Positions 1 through 12,759 of a stretch of DNA of 64,000 bases are shown in pieces. A program made the translations under genes and the position numbers. This DNA is from Azadirachta indica (Eukaryota > Streptophyta > Magnoliopsida > Sapindales > Meliaceae): assembly GCA_022749755.1 (NCBI GenBank), contig CM040446.1, positions 5,448,966-5,512,965 on the forward strand, given 5' to 3'. The notes beneath the pieces were generated by a model that was not told the DNA's origin, did no database searches, and saw nothing but the letters and a program-made list of their open reading frames with translations. Position 1 is the stretch's first letter. The number at the start of each line of letters is the position of its first letter.

Positions 1-205
1 CTTCCATATACAAAACTTAAAAAGTTAATTAATTTCTTATAATTAATCAAGCTTCTAATTACAAATGATCTTTACCTCATCATGAAAATACAAATAACTA
101 AGCTTTACATTCAAATAATGATAAATTAGCATTTGATCTTATATGTTTTCCAAGAATAAATATCGAAATCAAGAAAATAATCTATCATGTTATCTTTATG
201 TTCAG

Positions 206-1299
206 GAGTTACATAGAAATGGAGAAGAGATTCAAGGTGTGGGTTTACAGAGAAGGAGAACAGCCCTTGGTACACGGCGGACCTGTAAACAACATCTACG
301 GCATTGAAGGGCAGTTCATCGACGAGATCGAGAGCGGCAAAAGCAAATTCTCAGCTCCCAATCCTGACGAGGCGCACGCTTTCTTCTTGCCCATCAGCGT
401 CGCCTACATCATCAACTTCCTCTACAGGCCTCTCGTCACCTACTCTCGCAATCAACTGCAACGCTTGGTTACTGATTACATTACAGTTATCTCTCAGAAA
501 TATCCTTATTGGAACAGAAGCAACGGAGCTGACCATTTCTTAGTTTCTTGTCACGATTGGGTAAGTAGACAAGTTTCTTTACGTTCATGATCGATAAATA
601 TTAGCTAATAAGTGAATGTCTTTTGATTTGATTGTCGTCAGGCGCCAGATATTTCGACTGTGAGCCCTCAGCTTTTCGACAACTTCATCAGAGCTCTGCA
701 ACGCCAACACATCGGAAGGTTTCAGGCCGGGAAGAGATATCTCAATACCAGAAATCAACATTCCTGTACGAAAGCTCGGTCCTCCTAGCATGCATTTATC
801 TCCAAAAAAGCGTAAAATACTGGCCTTCTTCGCCGGAGGATCCCACGGCAACATAAGAAAGGTGTTACTGCAACATTGGAAAGACAAAGACGATGAAATT
901 CAAGTCCACCAATATCTACGGAAGAAGAAAAATTACTTCAAACTAATGGGTAGGAGCAGGTTTTGCCTGTGCCCTAGCGGGTACGAAGTGGCGAGCCCTA
1001 GAGTCGTCACGGCGCTATACGTCGGGTGCGTGCCTGTGATAATTTCTGACTACTATACGCTGCCGTTTAGCAATGTTCTTGACTGGAGTCAATTCTCGGT
1101 AAACATCCCGTCGGATAGGATTCCAGAAATCAAGGAGATTCTGAAGTCGATACCATACAAGAAGTATTTGAGAATGCAGAAGAAAGTGAAGCAAGTTGCG
1201 AAGCATTTTATGGTGAATCGTCCTGCTAAGCCGTTTGATGTGATGCATATGTTGCTTCACTCTGTGTGGTTAAGGCGGCTTGATTTTAGTCTGCTCTAA
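206..1299 (+). CDS. GT47 exostosin-family glycosyltransferase, 3' part, frameshifted
   Basis: This is the C-terminal part of a plant GT47 (exostosin-like) glycosyltransferase, a family of Golgi type II membrane enzymes acting on cell-wall polysaccharides or glycoproteins. The substrate cannot be told. Two exons are seen, 206-560 and 642-1299, separated by an 81-nt phase-0 intron (donor GTAAGT, acceptor CAG). The join reads [12 protein letters not shown], as in the family. Hallmarks are [17 protein letters not shown] near the start and [14 protein letters not shown] at about 961-1002, followed by GCVPVIISD, the conserved nucleotide-sugar region. The N-terminal anchor and stem exon would lie left of the window. 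Around 697-699 the frame shifts: frame 642 reads LFDNFIRAL, then the family sequence resumes as CNANTSEGF two bases out. The simplest reading is loss of a TG in CTGTGC, with a stop at about 786. It is either a recent pseudogene, an allele, or a sequence error. Family assignment is certain; functionality is not. Confidence 0.85.
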
Positions 1300-2190
1300 T
1301 TTTGATATCTATCTTTAGTTGCTTTCAACAATTAATAGAAGTAGAATTGTTAATCATAGGAACTTAATTAATTAATTTGTTTAATTTTTTTATATAAACT
1401 AAGATTTATTTATTTATTTTTTTTTTAAAGTTGAGGTGAGAGTTCAAATTATTTTTCAAATTCTTCTTATATGTTTATGAGATAATTATTTTAAGATAAT
1501 GTTTCGAAGTTGGATAGCAAATAAATTAAGTGCCGTCCATAATTACTTTGACCAATCATCGCTATCTATAGTCATCTTCTTATTTCATAAATATCATATA
1601 ATCCTCCATAATTTGTGTTCTAACTCAAAGTCAGTATCAATGCAAAGCTGAAACCAAAGAAGAAATATAAAGAAAATTATAGAGATTTTCAAAATTAAAT
1701 ATATATATATATATATAATATGTCTAAAATAACTATATATGTTCCTTTTGATAAAATAATTAATTGAATTCGATCTTATTTTTAAAAACCTTTAGATTTA
1801 TTTTGAAGTTTTAATTAATGAAACCAAACCAAATTATAAAGTTAATCATTATTCTTAGCTAACTCTCATTTCAGATTTTCATATATTTTGTTGTTATTTT
1901 TATTAATTATAATTAACAATTTTAACTAAATAGTTGGTCGAAGTTTTTTTGAAATAGTACAAGAACGTCTACAATTTAAGTAATATTTAAATACATAAAA
2001 AAGATTATGAATAAGACCGGAGCGGTACCAACCGAAGATCCGACCCGTAAGATGCCCTAGAACCCTCCAGTTCGAACTCACTTGCGAGTGTGTACTTGCT
2101 CGTAAAAGCAACGCAGAGGCAGGATGGAAAGAGAGCCTAAGCAGATACATACTTAGATACGAACCAAAACACAGTTTAACTGCTTAAGCG
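1300..2190. other. Intergenic region and 5' UTR of the NAA35 gene
   Basis: This holds the 3' flank of the glycosyltransferase, an AT-rich spacer with a short TA run near 1700-1718, and from about 2010 a GC-richer stretch that is probably the promoter-proximal region and 5' UTR of the NAA35 gene. No further gene is visible. No clear TATA box is placed well enough to call a transcription start. Confidence 0.5.
2052..2156 (+). promoter_or_regulatory. Two short upstream ORFs before NAA35
   Basis: Two upstream AUGs precede the NAA35 start at 2191. ATG-CCC-TAG lies at 2052-2060 (a two-codon minimal uORF). A ten-codon uORF starts with MEREPK and runs 2124-2156, ending 34 nt before the main start. 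They matter only if transcription starts upstream of 2052, which cannot be seen here. If it does, they would be expected to lower translation of the main frame. Confidence 0.35.
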
Positions 2191-5100
2191 ATGTCCGAAA
2201 GGGATACACAGGAGGCGGCGATGAATCGTCAGGAACCTGAGTACAACTCCATTCCTTCCGGCGAAAACACTGTCTGGGCCGACGTATCTCCTTTCTTGGA
2301 AGCCGCTTGTAGAGGTTTAAATTTTCCTTCTTCTTTCTTTTTTCTCTAAATTATATCTAAATCTTAACTTTCTAAAAGGAGGAATAAGGTTTTTTTCTTT
2401 TTTCCTTTCTTTTACAAGAGTAAATCGGTGCCGAATTTGAAGTATTGGAATTTTGTTATTGTTGTTGTTTCAATGACATTTTGTTTTATCTATATGGTTG
2501 TTGTTATTAGAGAGAAGATTTGATATTCGTTGCTGCAATGAAACTGTTTAGTCAATTCGAAACATTGAAGCTCTGAGTTCATGTTTTCAATTAAATTGTT
2601 TGCAGGTTTTATTTATCTGATTTTCATTTTCTACAATGATATAACGACTAATGTACCTACTTTTAGTTGATTACAGCCTAAATTTTTTCATTTGGATTGT
2701 TCGTCTGCTTGCTTGCTTATGATTACTTCTTTTCATTCTGTTTTCTTTCTGTAATTTGAGTCACAGAACTTCGAGATGGTGAACTGATTCATGGAGATAA
2801 TTTCAATCTTTTTGCTGCAATGTCTGCTTTAGAGGTATTGCTACACTCTATTGATACATAAATCTCAAAATCATAAGAAAATCCTAGGGGTGGCATGAAT
2901 AGTATTTCCCTTGGTTACCAATCAAGAGATCAGAGGTTCAATGCCCTTGGGCTCACTGCATGGTTTATTATATTTCATGATTTCTTGACTACTCAAGTTT
3001 GTTGAGTCCAACAATAGCCGTGAGTTTCGAACTCAGTACGTACTTAAGTGATGTTAAGGGAATTTCTTATTTAAGAAACAGATGACAAAATCATAAGAAA
3101 AGATGACACCTTTCATAGGAAACGGATGGTGTTTTTTTTTTTTCCTTCTAATATTGCCTCTATTCAGCAGCATTTTCTATGTTTCCTTATCTATTATAAG
3201 TTTTATAGGGATACTTTCTTTAGTGATATCTTCTCATAATCATAAGAAAAGATGACACTTTATGTGGGCAAGGGTTGCTTCTTTTACCTCTAATATTGCC
3301 TCTATTCAGCGGCATGTTCTATGTTTCCTTATCTATTAAAAGATTAATATGGATACTTTCTTTACTGTTATTTCCTCATAATGCAGTGTTCAAGCTACAT
3401 ACTCTGCTATGTTGATGGCATATTATGTAGATTGAATCAGTAGAGTGACTTCCATTAGTATGCACTTCACCTTTTGCTTTGAAAAAAAATGACTCTGCAT
3501 ATTTCATATATGAGTTTGTGTAAGCTTACAATCAGGGTCAGCTGTCTTTAGGATCTTGAAGCATAATATTTAGTATTGTCTGCCGGTAGCTGTTTAAGTT
3601 TGAGATCTTTGAACTTTAAAATTTGACTTGATTTGGACACAAAATTCCTGAGCATTTTTCCCATTTAATCCAATGGTGTTGGTCTAATTCAAAAGATAAC
3701 AATTATGTTGCAGCAACACCCTACACTATTGGATTAAGTGGATGAGTGGTTGAGATTGTGTGTCAAATCTTGAAATCAATTATTTAAGTTAAAAGAACAC
3801 GATTAAATAGTTCATACATATCGTGTTTGTTTATGCTGTTTATGAAGTTATGATCTTTTGACTCTACTCACAACTTTATGCTTGTTATTTGTATCAGATA
3901 ATGGACCCAAAGATGGATTCTGGTATTGTTTGTAAATACTATTCTCTTGATGAAGCCATAGAAGATGGAGCTGCTCCAGTTCCAATTAGCCATGATAAAA
4001 CTATTGACGTTCTAAGCACTATTGACATCATGGACCATCTTCTTGCATGTGAGGTAAAGTCTGCATAATCTTCCACTATCTCTCACCTGATTAAAAATAG
4101 CTGTAGAGGACTCTTGGCTGTATCTGAAATGTGTTGAACAATACCTGGCAATTATTTTTTTGGACTCACAGTAGCAAAGATAGAAATATTTAGTACTTCA
4201 CACTTTTTCTTATATTTTTTGAGAAAGAAAATTAATAGAACAAAAACAGCAAAGGAGAGAAGATTGTAATTGTAAATGCGTGGGAAAACACCTCTTCGAT
4301 ACCATAGTCATTTGCTTTTTCCTTCTCTTTCTCGTCTGAAAAAAGAAAATTGCTTGATGACCTTCTGTTTTTTTTTTTATTGATAAATGTCACTGTTGGA
4401 TTTATTATTATTTTATTAGAGCTTGAGTGTTCTTTTTCTTTTTTTTTTTTCTCCCTCTGAACAATGATTGTTTTTATCCCCGATAAAGGAGATATACAAT
4501 AAGAATATCAAAAGGGAATGGAATTTCCAAAAATTTTTGTGCACATTGTACTCAAGTTATTCGTTTTCATTTCTGTCCACGTCGTTTTGTTGAGGAGATT
4601 TTCAGAAATGAATTTGGATAGTATGAACTTCCAGTGTATATAATTGAGCCCTCCCTCAAATAACTAAGCTTTTGCATTGGATTTCCTATCTTGATATCAG
4701 CACCAAGTTGGACAAGTTTGTCTTTGTGCCCAAATATAGTTAGCTGGGTTCATGTGCAAGACCCATTTGATCAAATACTATGTTAGGTTCGCACTTGAGG
4801 ATAAGGGCTACACTAACCCACATCGGTTAAGTTATTCACATTGGTACTGCTATTTTAATTCGCCTTCCACCTAATTGCTTAACTGTTTACTTTGGATTTT
4901 TCCAACATATGTGTATGCTTGTTTATCCCTGTTCTAATGCTGTGTCCTTTCATTGGCATATTTCTCTGCCCATAATTTGCGGATCTTATTTTTACTTTTG
5001 TGATAACAAAACTGTAATGTACCGTCGCAGGCGACATGGCATAGTGGTCATTCACTAGCACAAACTGTTTTTTCGTGCATCTATCTTCTGAGGCCCGATA

Positions 5101-8100
5101 GGACATCTTCACATGCCATATTGCATTCTTATTGCAGAGTTATACGTGCAACCTGCAAGGCAGTTGTTTCAGTGGTCTCAGATGCCCGTACACATGAAGT
5201 AAAGTATTCCAGCAGCTCTTTTCTTCTTTGTTTTGTTTTATTGCTACAAACTTATCAATTCCACATTTTCCCCTTATTCCCTTAGTTTTTAGTAAATTAT
5301 TATTGTGAAGCTTATAGCTCCAGGTTGTTTAAGTCAAGATTAAGTAGACTATTTGTCTAGTTATGTTGATGTACAGGGGGCTTCTCAAAATTAAAGCGGT
5401 GTTGTTTTACCCTAGATCATATAGAAGTCTAAAGTGGAACAGGATTTAGGTTTTTAGACAATTTTCTTGATGTAAAATACTATATTATATCTGGATGGCA
5501 AGTGGATTAGTGCATCTTTACTCTTTTTCAATTTTTATGCTTTGCTCTGGTGTGATACTTTGCTGAAAATATTTTTCTTGATCACTTTTCATTTTTAATG
5601 GTTTCTTGTCAGGAAGAGGATGTTTTTACAATGACATATGGTCTTCCTTTAAATGGGGATGGAGATGAAAAGTGCTTATCAATGTTAAATGCTGTTGAAG
5701 AAACAATATCCCGCCAATTGCGTGCTTGTAAAGCCCCGTCATCAAAAAGAAGAGTATTAGAAGGTAGTTAAGCAATCACTTTCTTGAATATATTCCTTTA
5801 TTTCTCTTCTTTAAAAATTAAAGCATCAGATTTCAATATGAGAAAGGATTTAGACAGAGTTTAAAATGGTGAACAATAATGCTGAAATATTTTGAAATGA
5901 TGATTGAGTCCACTTTCTTTCTTTAGTGCTGACGTTCTTTGGATCAGTTTTCATGTACATTCTGTCAAGTGCAACGAAATATGTTACTATGTGTCTTTCT
6001 TTTTGATAGGAATCATATGTAACAGGCTTTACCAATGACTTTCTTGTTGAAATTTTTTTACACTTGCTCGACAAAAGATGGAAAAAGAATAAACAAATCT
6101 GTCAGTAGTGTAATTTGGTGCAATTAGTTCTGAGTGAACAAAAGTACCATAAACATAATTTGTTTGCACATTTACTTCTCAAAATACATGCATTTAACTG
6201 GAACATCTATAGGGAATTCCTCATGTCTGTTCTAGAAAAAATGTTAGTCTAACATGCATCAGGAATAGCGCCCTTAGAATTCTGATGAGTTGTATATTTG
6301 CTATCATCAGAGACTTTGAATGTTTGCTAATTTAGTTGTGGGAAAAATGCTTCCCTTCATTGATGTAGTAGCCATTTTTATGCAGATATAGAGCCATTAC
6401 AAAATAATATTGATCTGGAAGAGGGCTTCTGCAAAGCTTTGTTATGCCGCTTACGCTTTCGTAAGGTCTTACCCTGTGTTTACTCTTTTTATAGGATCTG
6501 TCAATGAGATGAAATCTTGCCTGGACATTTATGCGTTTGTTTAATGCTATTGCCAACATTTTCTTGAATATATATCTCCTTTTATTTGATGCGTTTCACA
6601 ATTCTGGATGGTCAGACCAATTATCAGGGCCTACATTTATTCTCATATACTATTTTGAATGCTTTATCTGAAATTAATTGAAAAAATTAAATGGCAAGTC
6701 AAGAAGATCTGGTGGTTTGTTTGATTCTCTATAATTATAATTTCGATGTGCATTACTTTCTACATTCATTTCTACATTGTTCAATCTTGAACTCTCTATT
6801 TTGAAGTTACATGCTTCAAAGATGCCCTTGTGAGATCTGAATGATTTCTTTTTTGGCTAGTTGAAACTCAGGTAATGTGATATTGATACCTATATGCCAC
6901 TTCAGGTTTTTTTCCCCTCTAATATATCCTTTCTCAATAGATAAAATGTCTGTTGATGCCAATCAAATTCTATTTGTTGGTGCACAACGAAGCTCTTATT
7001 TTCAGTACTAGAATGCAAAGGTAATCTGGAATTTCGCATTTTTTCCTGGTTGATGTTACTGCCCATCCAGAGTTTTCCTTTCTGCTAATTCAAGTTGATG
7101 ATTGTCAGTGTGCTAGAATAAATGGAATAAGGTTCTTCCTTTTTTCTTTGCTAAATAATAGGCTCCAGTAACAGGGCAAAATTTCTCAATCCGAATATAA
7201 TTTGAAAACATCTATTCTTTCAATCATCTCTCTCTCTCTTTTTGCGCTTATCAAACTATGAATACAATTGCAGTTCTTTGTGTGTTTCTTAATTAACACA
7301 AGTGTGCTGAAACATCTTTAAAGTTTAAACATAAAAGCTTAAGCTAGTAGGAAAACGTCTAAAAATTACAAACAACCCCTCTCATGGTTGGATGATGTAC
7401 ACTTGGTATGTAGATCCAATCTCACACAACGTAGACTAGGATATGTGGTCCGTGTTAAATATAATTTAAAGGATGTGTAAAACATCTTAACACACTATTT
7501 TGGGGTGGTAAAAGAGGTTTTGGGTTTAGTTATGCTTTATAAGGGGTTTGGTTTACATCTATGTATTATGAAAAAATGAAAAAGGTATTTTAAGAAAAAT
7601 ATGTTGAAACACTATCAAATCCAGAAGTTTAAGCTGATGGGAAATTATTGAATAATATATATAAGTCTAAATACAATTAAGAAAAATAAATAATTCTATT
7701 ATTTCTGGCCCTAAATCATTGAGCTTCTATTTATCAGAGGAACTGTTGGATTGTCTGCTGTTTCAATTATTGGCATATTTGTTTACCTATGAGTCATTTC
7801 TAATCAGTGTTTCCTTCTAGCGTTTATGTGGTTGCATATTGTGTCATTTGTATTTATTTGCAATCTTTGTTCTATCACATTAGCCATAATCAAAAGAATT
7901 TGTTGTTTACTAGCATTCTTACCATTGATTGTCTTCTTTCAGCATTTCTTCCATGCTCTTAATTGTATGAGACGACCTCAAGGACGAGGTTTTGAGTTGG
8001 GAAGAAAACATATAGCCTCCTGTATATCAGAGCTTGAATTCATTCTAAAATCAGCAGAGTTCCTCAGGTCTGGTGCTTGCAGAACTTGTGAAGATGGTAT

Positions 8101-11100
8101 AGAAGATAGCACAACTGCCTCTGGACATTCTCCAATTGGATTTGATGCTAGTTTAAACAGCAGATTATCTGCCCCAACTCCACCTCGTGCAATTAAAATA
8201 CTAAGTTGGCAAAAGGTAGGTTTTTGTAAAATTAATGCTGGCATGTCTAGTAATTTAGTTTACTGACATAACAGTATACATTTCTTTTTTGCCAGGCTGT
8301 TGAATATTTTGTGAAACTTCTTCATGATCTAGATGCTATATGTTCCTACTCTTTAGACCCTTCATTAGAAGGTGTCTTGAGCTTTGTGGTTCAGTTTCAG
8401 AAGTCTAAACCTGATTTGGTTGCAAGAGCGCATCTACAGGTTTGATTTCACTGTTTCCATGTTTGGTTTTGTTTCTGCAATTGGTGAACTATCCTCCTTC
8501 AATTCTTCATATGGCTATTTTAATTTTTGTTTTTCCTGCATCTTCATTAGGTTGATGAGCCTTGCTATAAGAAACTGGGGCTAACTATTGTTATAGAGAT
8601 TCATGTGCTCTTTTCTGAGCATTATATTAATGGTTCAAAATATAAAATTTATTCCTACCTAATGAAGCGTGGAAAATTATAAGTTTTATGTAATACTGCC
8701 ATTTAGCATCTTCCATAGAAGTTATGCAATGCAACGCCATTTCCTCTTTGAGTTCCCTCAATGGAATTACTCATTAGTTTGCTCTTTCTACATCTTCTTT
8801 CTTAAGGTTAGTGCCCCTGTGTATGCCTTTCACCCGCCTCCCTATGAAGCCCCCGTCTCTCCCCTTTCATATAATGGGGTGTCCTTAAAAATGATATGAA
8901 GAGGAGAAAATTCCTATGTGAATTCTTGGGTTTTCCATTCAGAAGAAGAAAATTTGTTGTATAATAAATGAAGAATTGAGTGATTCATATTCTCTCAAGT
9001 TAACTTATTAACCTTAGAGCAATAGTACACAACTTGGAAGGAGTTATACATAAAGCTAAAGCATCAAGAAATTAGTTTGCTTCATGTCGAAGAGAAGGAT
9101 TTGGATGAGAAAGGTTTTGCATCATGGCACTAATTACCAGCTAGATTCTGGATCTGTGTCACACTTTTGGTGGCTTGCTACTATGGATGCATTAGCTCCC
9201 ACTGAAAATTTGTATTCTATATTAAATGTCTCTTAAAAATGCTGAGTGATTGGCCTTATCAAATTTCCTTTTTGGCAATCATGTTTGTTCGTCTTGTTCC
9301 TCTGCATGAGATTCCTACTGATATTTTTTATGGTAGATTGTATTTCTGGATTCCTGATCTTGTCAACCTGCTAACAGCTTCTACTGGTCCAAGATGGGAA
9401 ACTCTATGGACGAGATCCTATCTTTGCTGTGATCACTAAAGCTGCAGGATTGCCTGAACTCACAAAGAACCATGATATTCAGAAGAATGAATATATTGTA
9501 CAGTTAGGACAGGTGAAGAATTATCAACTTTTGGAATTCATTGATGTTTTCCTTTTTCTGTTCTATGAAATTTCTTGTTTGATGTCTTTTTACTAGATAT
9601 TTTAAGCTCTTTTTTTGTTTAAATGTGAAACTTGAGTTGCTAGTATTAACTTTCATTTGTTTTTTTATTTCTTAATACAAATTGCTGTTCAGTTCATAAG
9701 CTAGCATGTCATAATGTAGCTTTTATTTGTGCTCTTTGCAATAAAGTAGGGAAAGCAGCTTTTGGTATCTTTATTCTTGCAGATGGCACTGATCTAAAAT
9801 GCGTGTAATGTAATCATATGATGCAGGTAGTGATCAATATGCTCAAAATTCTTTGCACAAATGCTGCATGGCAGAGGCGCAAGCTTGGGAAAATCTTACA
9901 AGATTGGCGAGTTATGTGTGTACAGGTTTGTCTTGTAGTTGAATTTTAAATTCCCTGTCAATTATCCTGTTCATGTTCTTTTTTCCCGTTGAAGTCATTT
10001 AATGTATGATGTTGGTTGTGACCTCTTATCTACTCAGGCTTGTTTCTTTTAGTTTTCTCCATGAGTGCTGTAGCTTTATTATAAGTGAATTACTAACAAA
10101 TGTAATTATGCCTTTTTTCCATTATTGATTGAGAGTTTGGGTTAGTTGATTAATATACAGAACAATCGTTTGTTGTGACTTGAACATTACTAGTTTACTT
10201 ATTGGTGGACTTGGTCTGGATAAAGGGTATTTGGATTTTGGGATACTCTTTTTCAGCAAAATAGTTCCTGTATCTCTTCCTTTTATGTTTAGAAGTAAAC
10301 CTTTTGAATTTATGGCTTTCTTTTTCTCATTGCTTTTTCAATTTTTTTCCCTTTGCTGGTAGTTTTGTGTTTTAACTTGCCTTGGTCTGTGGCCTTTGAG
10401 CTATGTGTAATTGTTGCAACTTGATGAATTATAATTTCCTATCTATGTAATGCTGAAAATAGTACATGCCATTTGTGTATTTATGTCTTGTGTTTGTTCT
10501 TTAACAGCTAGAGATTGCTCTTAGAAATGAGATTGGAGAAGTCTCCAGCATTTTGGATGATGAGGTACTCTGCTCTCCTGTCAGCATTTTGACTGTATGA
10601 ATTTTTTGTAGCATAGCTTGTGATGTATAAATGTTGGTATGAGTAAAGATTTGCAGTGGCAGCTCCTCTTGTTGGTTGTTAGGTCTTCGAACTAGATTGA
10701 ACAAACTAGAACGCCTTCAATTGCTTCCTGCATCTGCTTGTTAGAGTTGAGAGATCGAAAGTATTTTGTGAAAAAGTTATATGCAGTGATGGAGTAAGAT
10801 AACCGAAAGTATCATTGTTGAAACAAAAGAAAATTTAAAATAATTATACAATTTGATACACAAATAAAAAAAGAGTGGAATATGATATCGAGTATTTCTG
10901 AGCTACATCTTTTAACCTTTTTGATTTTCATAATTTGTCCGAACTTGATTTAGTACTTGCCATGTTTGTTACGGTTCCACTTGATCGATTACGATGGATG
11001 GAGATAATCTTCTGTTAGTACTTTTCTCCTTATTTCTGACAAATGAGCTTTAGTTGTATCCTCCATGTTACACAGTGGTGCTATCTGCTTTTTTGATACG

Positions 11101-12759
11101 CCTAATTGATTTTACATTCACTGAGTTTCAAAAATATTTATTTGGTTTTGCAGAATATGTCTGTCAAAATATTAAGATACATTCTCAATTGGGTGGAAGA
11201 GCAAACTTATTGGATAGCTTCTCGTTTTCTCATGCTGGGTTTTGAATTGGACCTATATTCCCCCAGTGAATATTGCATGGTCTATTGGTATCTCTATGTC
11301 GTCTTAATCAAGCTTGCGGAGAAAGCTCATAATAGGATTACAGCAACCAATGGGACTGGTAAGTTTGTTTTCTTTCTCATTTCTTGTCACATGTGAGATT
11401 TGTTGAAATTTTAAGAAAACATAGTTCTAAGTGGGCTGGATTGAATTCCCATGAATGTGCTGAGGATATGTGTGCTGGATACTGAATTTCTTAGTTGAAT
11501 AATACAAATTCTCTCGTAAACAATGTGGTGGTTCTTGGTTGAAAACTCTTTATGGAGTTTTTGAACCAATGTTGATTTGTTACTGTATTTCTGTTCATCA
11601 GTTAAACGGAAGGGAGGGAAAAAGAAAAAGGATTCCTTGAAGGAGGTGTCAAAGGAATCTCGGGTTCCTCCGGCAATCTCCTTTCTTCAGTGCTATCTAT
11701 GTCTTGCTGAAGGGCTCACTATGGTAAGTGTTATTTGGTACATGATATGAATAAGTATGACAGCTTGAAATATGATTAAAAATTTTTCTGGGTAAAAATT
11801 TACTTCCCAATCTCAGTTGCATCTTGGTTTTGATGGTCAGCTTAGACTTTATTTTGCAGATCTAAAACAAAATTTGAGTTCTGAATGATCTGGCCATTTA
11901 TATTCAACCAGCAAACTTTGCTCATTGTTGTTAAAGAGTTTTACTTCAACATGTCAGTTCTTATACTTTACTAATGACTTCTGTCTCACCAGTTGCTTGC
12001 TGCTTTGAGGAATGAACTCATGGTCTTCCAGAGTTCGAGCCCTTTTAATACTGAGCATGAGGTAGCTTATCTCCTTTCGTGTTTATTTATCAAAATGCAC
12101 TACACGTAAAACTGTGACAGTGATAAAATGATGGTTCATTTCTAAACTAGCCTATGCAAATTTCACCTATTTCTCCCCATCAAACTAACCTATTTGTTGA
12201 GGGGAATTGGATGTTGCAGTGTTGCAGTTTCAATACCTGGACCTGCCTGCTTTTATACTTACATATATTGGAGTCTAGTGCATGATCACAAATTCACTTC
12301 TAGTTTTGTGAAATTTATTTGTCCTCTAGAGATTCATTCAGCATTTTGAGCTTTTACAAAAAGCTTGCGTTCCTGATCATGTTTCATACCCGTCATTCAT
12401 GGAATCGACTACGTATGCTCGATTCTCAGTGAGTGTTCTACAACATTTACTATTTATCTATCTTTTCCCACAATCCTCTCTCGTACAAACTGTTATCGGT
12501 GTTTCGCTTCTCTGTCCAGACCATAGCCATGTACAATTACTTCAAGGATGCCCAGAGGATAGCAAAGGAAGTCAAAAGCAGCTTCTCCAACGACCCAGAC
12601 AAATTGGCTGAGCTTAAAAGATTAGAGCAGATTGCAGAGCACAATGGCGTAGCCCTAAATCTCATTTGCCGGGTAGGTGCTCTGGACCCGTCACTTAAGG
12701 TTACTTTCGAGTTCAGCCATCATCCCTTTTTTGCTACTGCAGTTGTTAAGAGATCTTAA
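2191..12759 (+). CDS. NAA35: NatC N-terminal acetyltransferase auxiliary subunit NAA35 (MAK10)
   Basis: NAA35/MAK10 is the large auxiliary subunit of NatC. It holds catalytic NAA30 and NAA38 and helps acetylate the N-termini of proteins starting Met-hydrophobic, co-translationally in the cytosol. Sixteen exons join in frame: 2191-2314, 2767-2834, 3898-4053, 5031-5198, 5613-5763, 6386-6465, 7943-8215, 8296-8439, 9378-9512, 9827-9925, 10508-10564, 11154-11358, 11602-11723, 11993-12061, 12330-12428, 12520-12759. The total is 2190 nt, 729 aa, in line with plant MAK10 length. The N-terminal MAK10 motif is clear: [20 protein letters not shown], then IMDPKMDSG at about residues 65-73. Exon 13 has a lysine-rich stretch ([10 protein letters not shown]). 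The C-terminus is the typical [17 protein letters not shown]. All introns are GT-AG; the longest (6466-7942) is 1.48 kb. I chose ATG 2191 because exon 1 has no nearer alternative that keeps the family start; an internal ATG at residue 11 is possible. Intact by this reading. Confidence 0.93.
3091..3386. repeat. Tandem duplication, about 149-bp period, two copies
   Basis: Two adjacent copies lie inside NAA35 intron 2. Both begin with TCATAAGAAAAGATGACAC (3091 and 3240) and both contain the blocks TCTAATATTGCCTCTATTCAG and TGTTTCCTTATCTATTA, with scattered differences. The divergence suggests the duplication is not recent. No coding content. Confidence 0.7.
7313..7665. repeat. Possible old transposon remnant in NAA35 intron 6
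   Basis: Two similar segments in direct orientation, about 295 bp apart, share the pattern GAAACA..., then AGnTTAAGCT followed by GGAAA (7313-7350 and 7600-7650). The material between them differs in texture from the T-rich intron. It could be a degraded mobile element with short direct repeats, but no coding remnant or target duplication was recognised. Confidence 0.25.

Noticed and set aside
2880..3050. Possible tRNA-derived SINE near GGTTCAATGCCC
   Set aside because: No matching A box or tail, and no cloverleaf could be drawn. Left as intron sequence.
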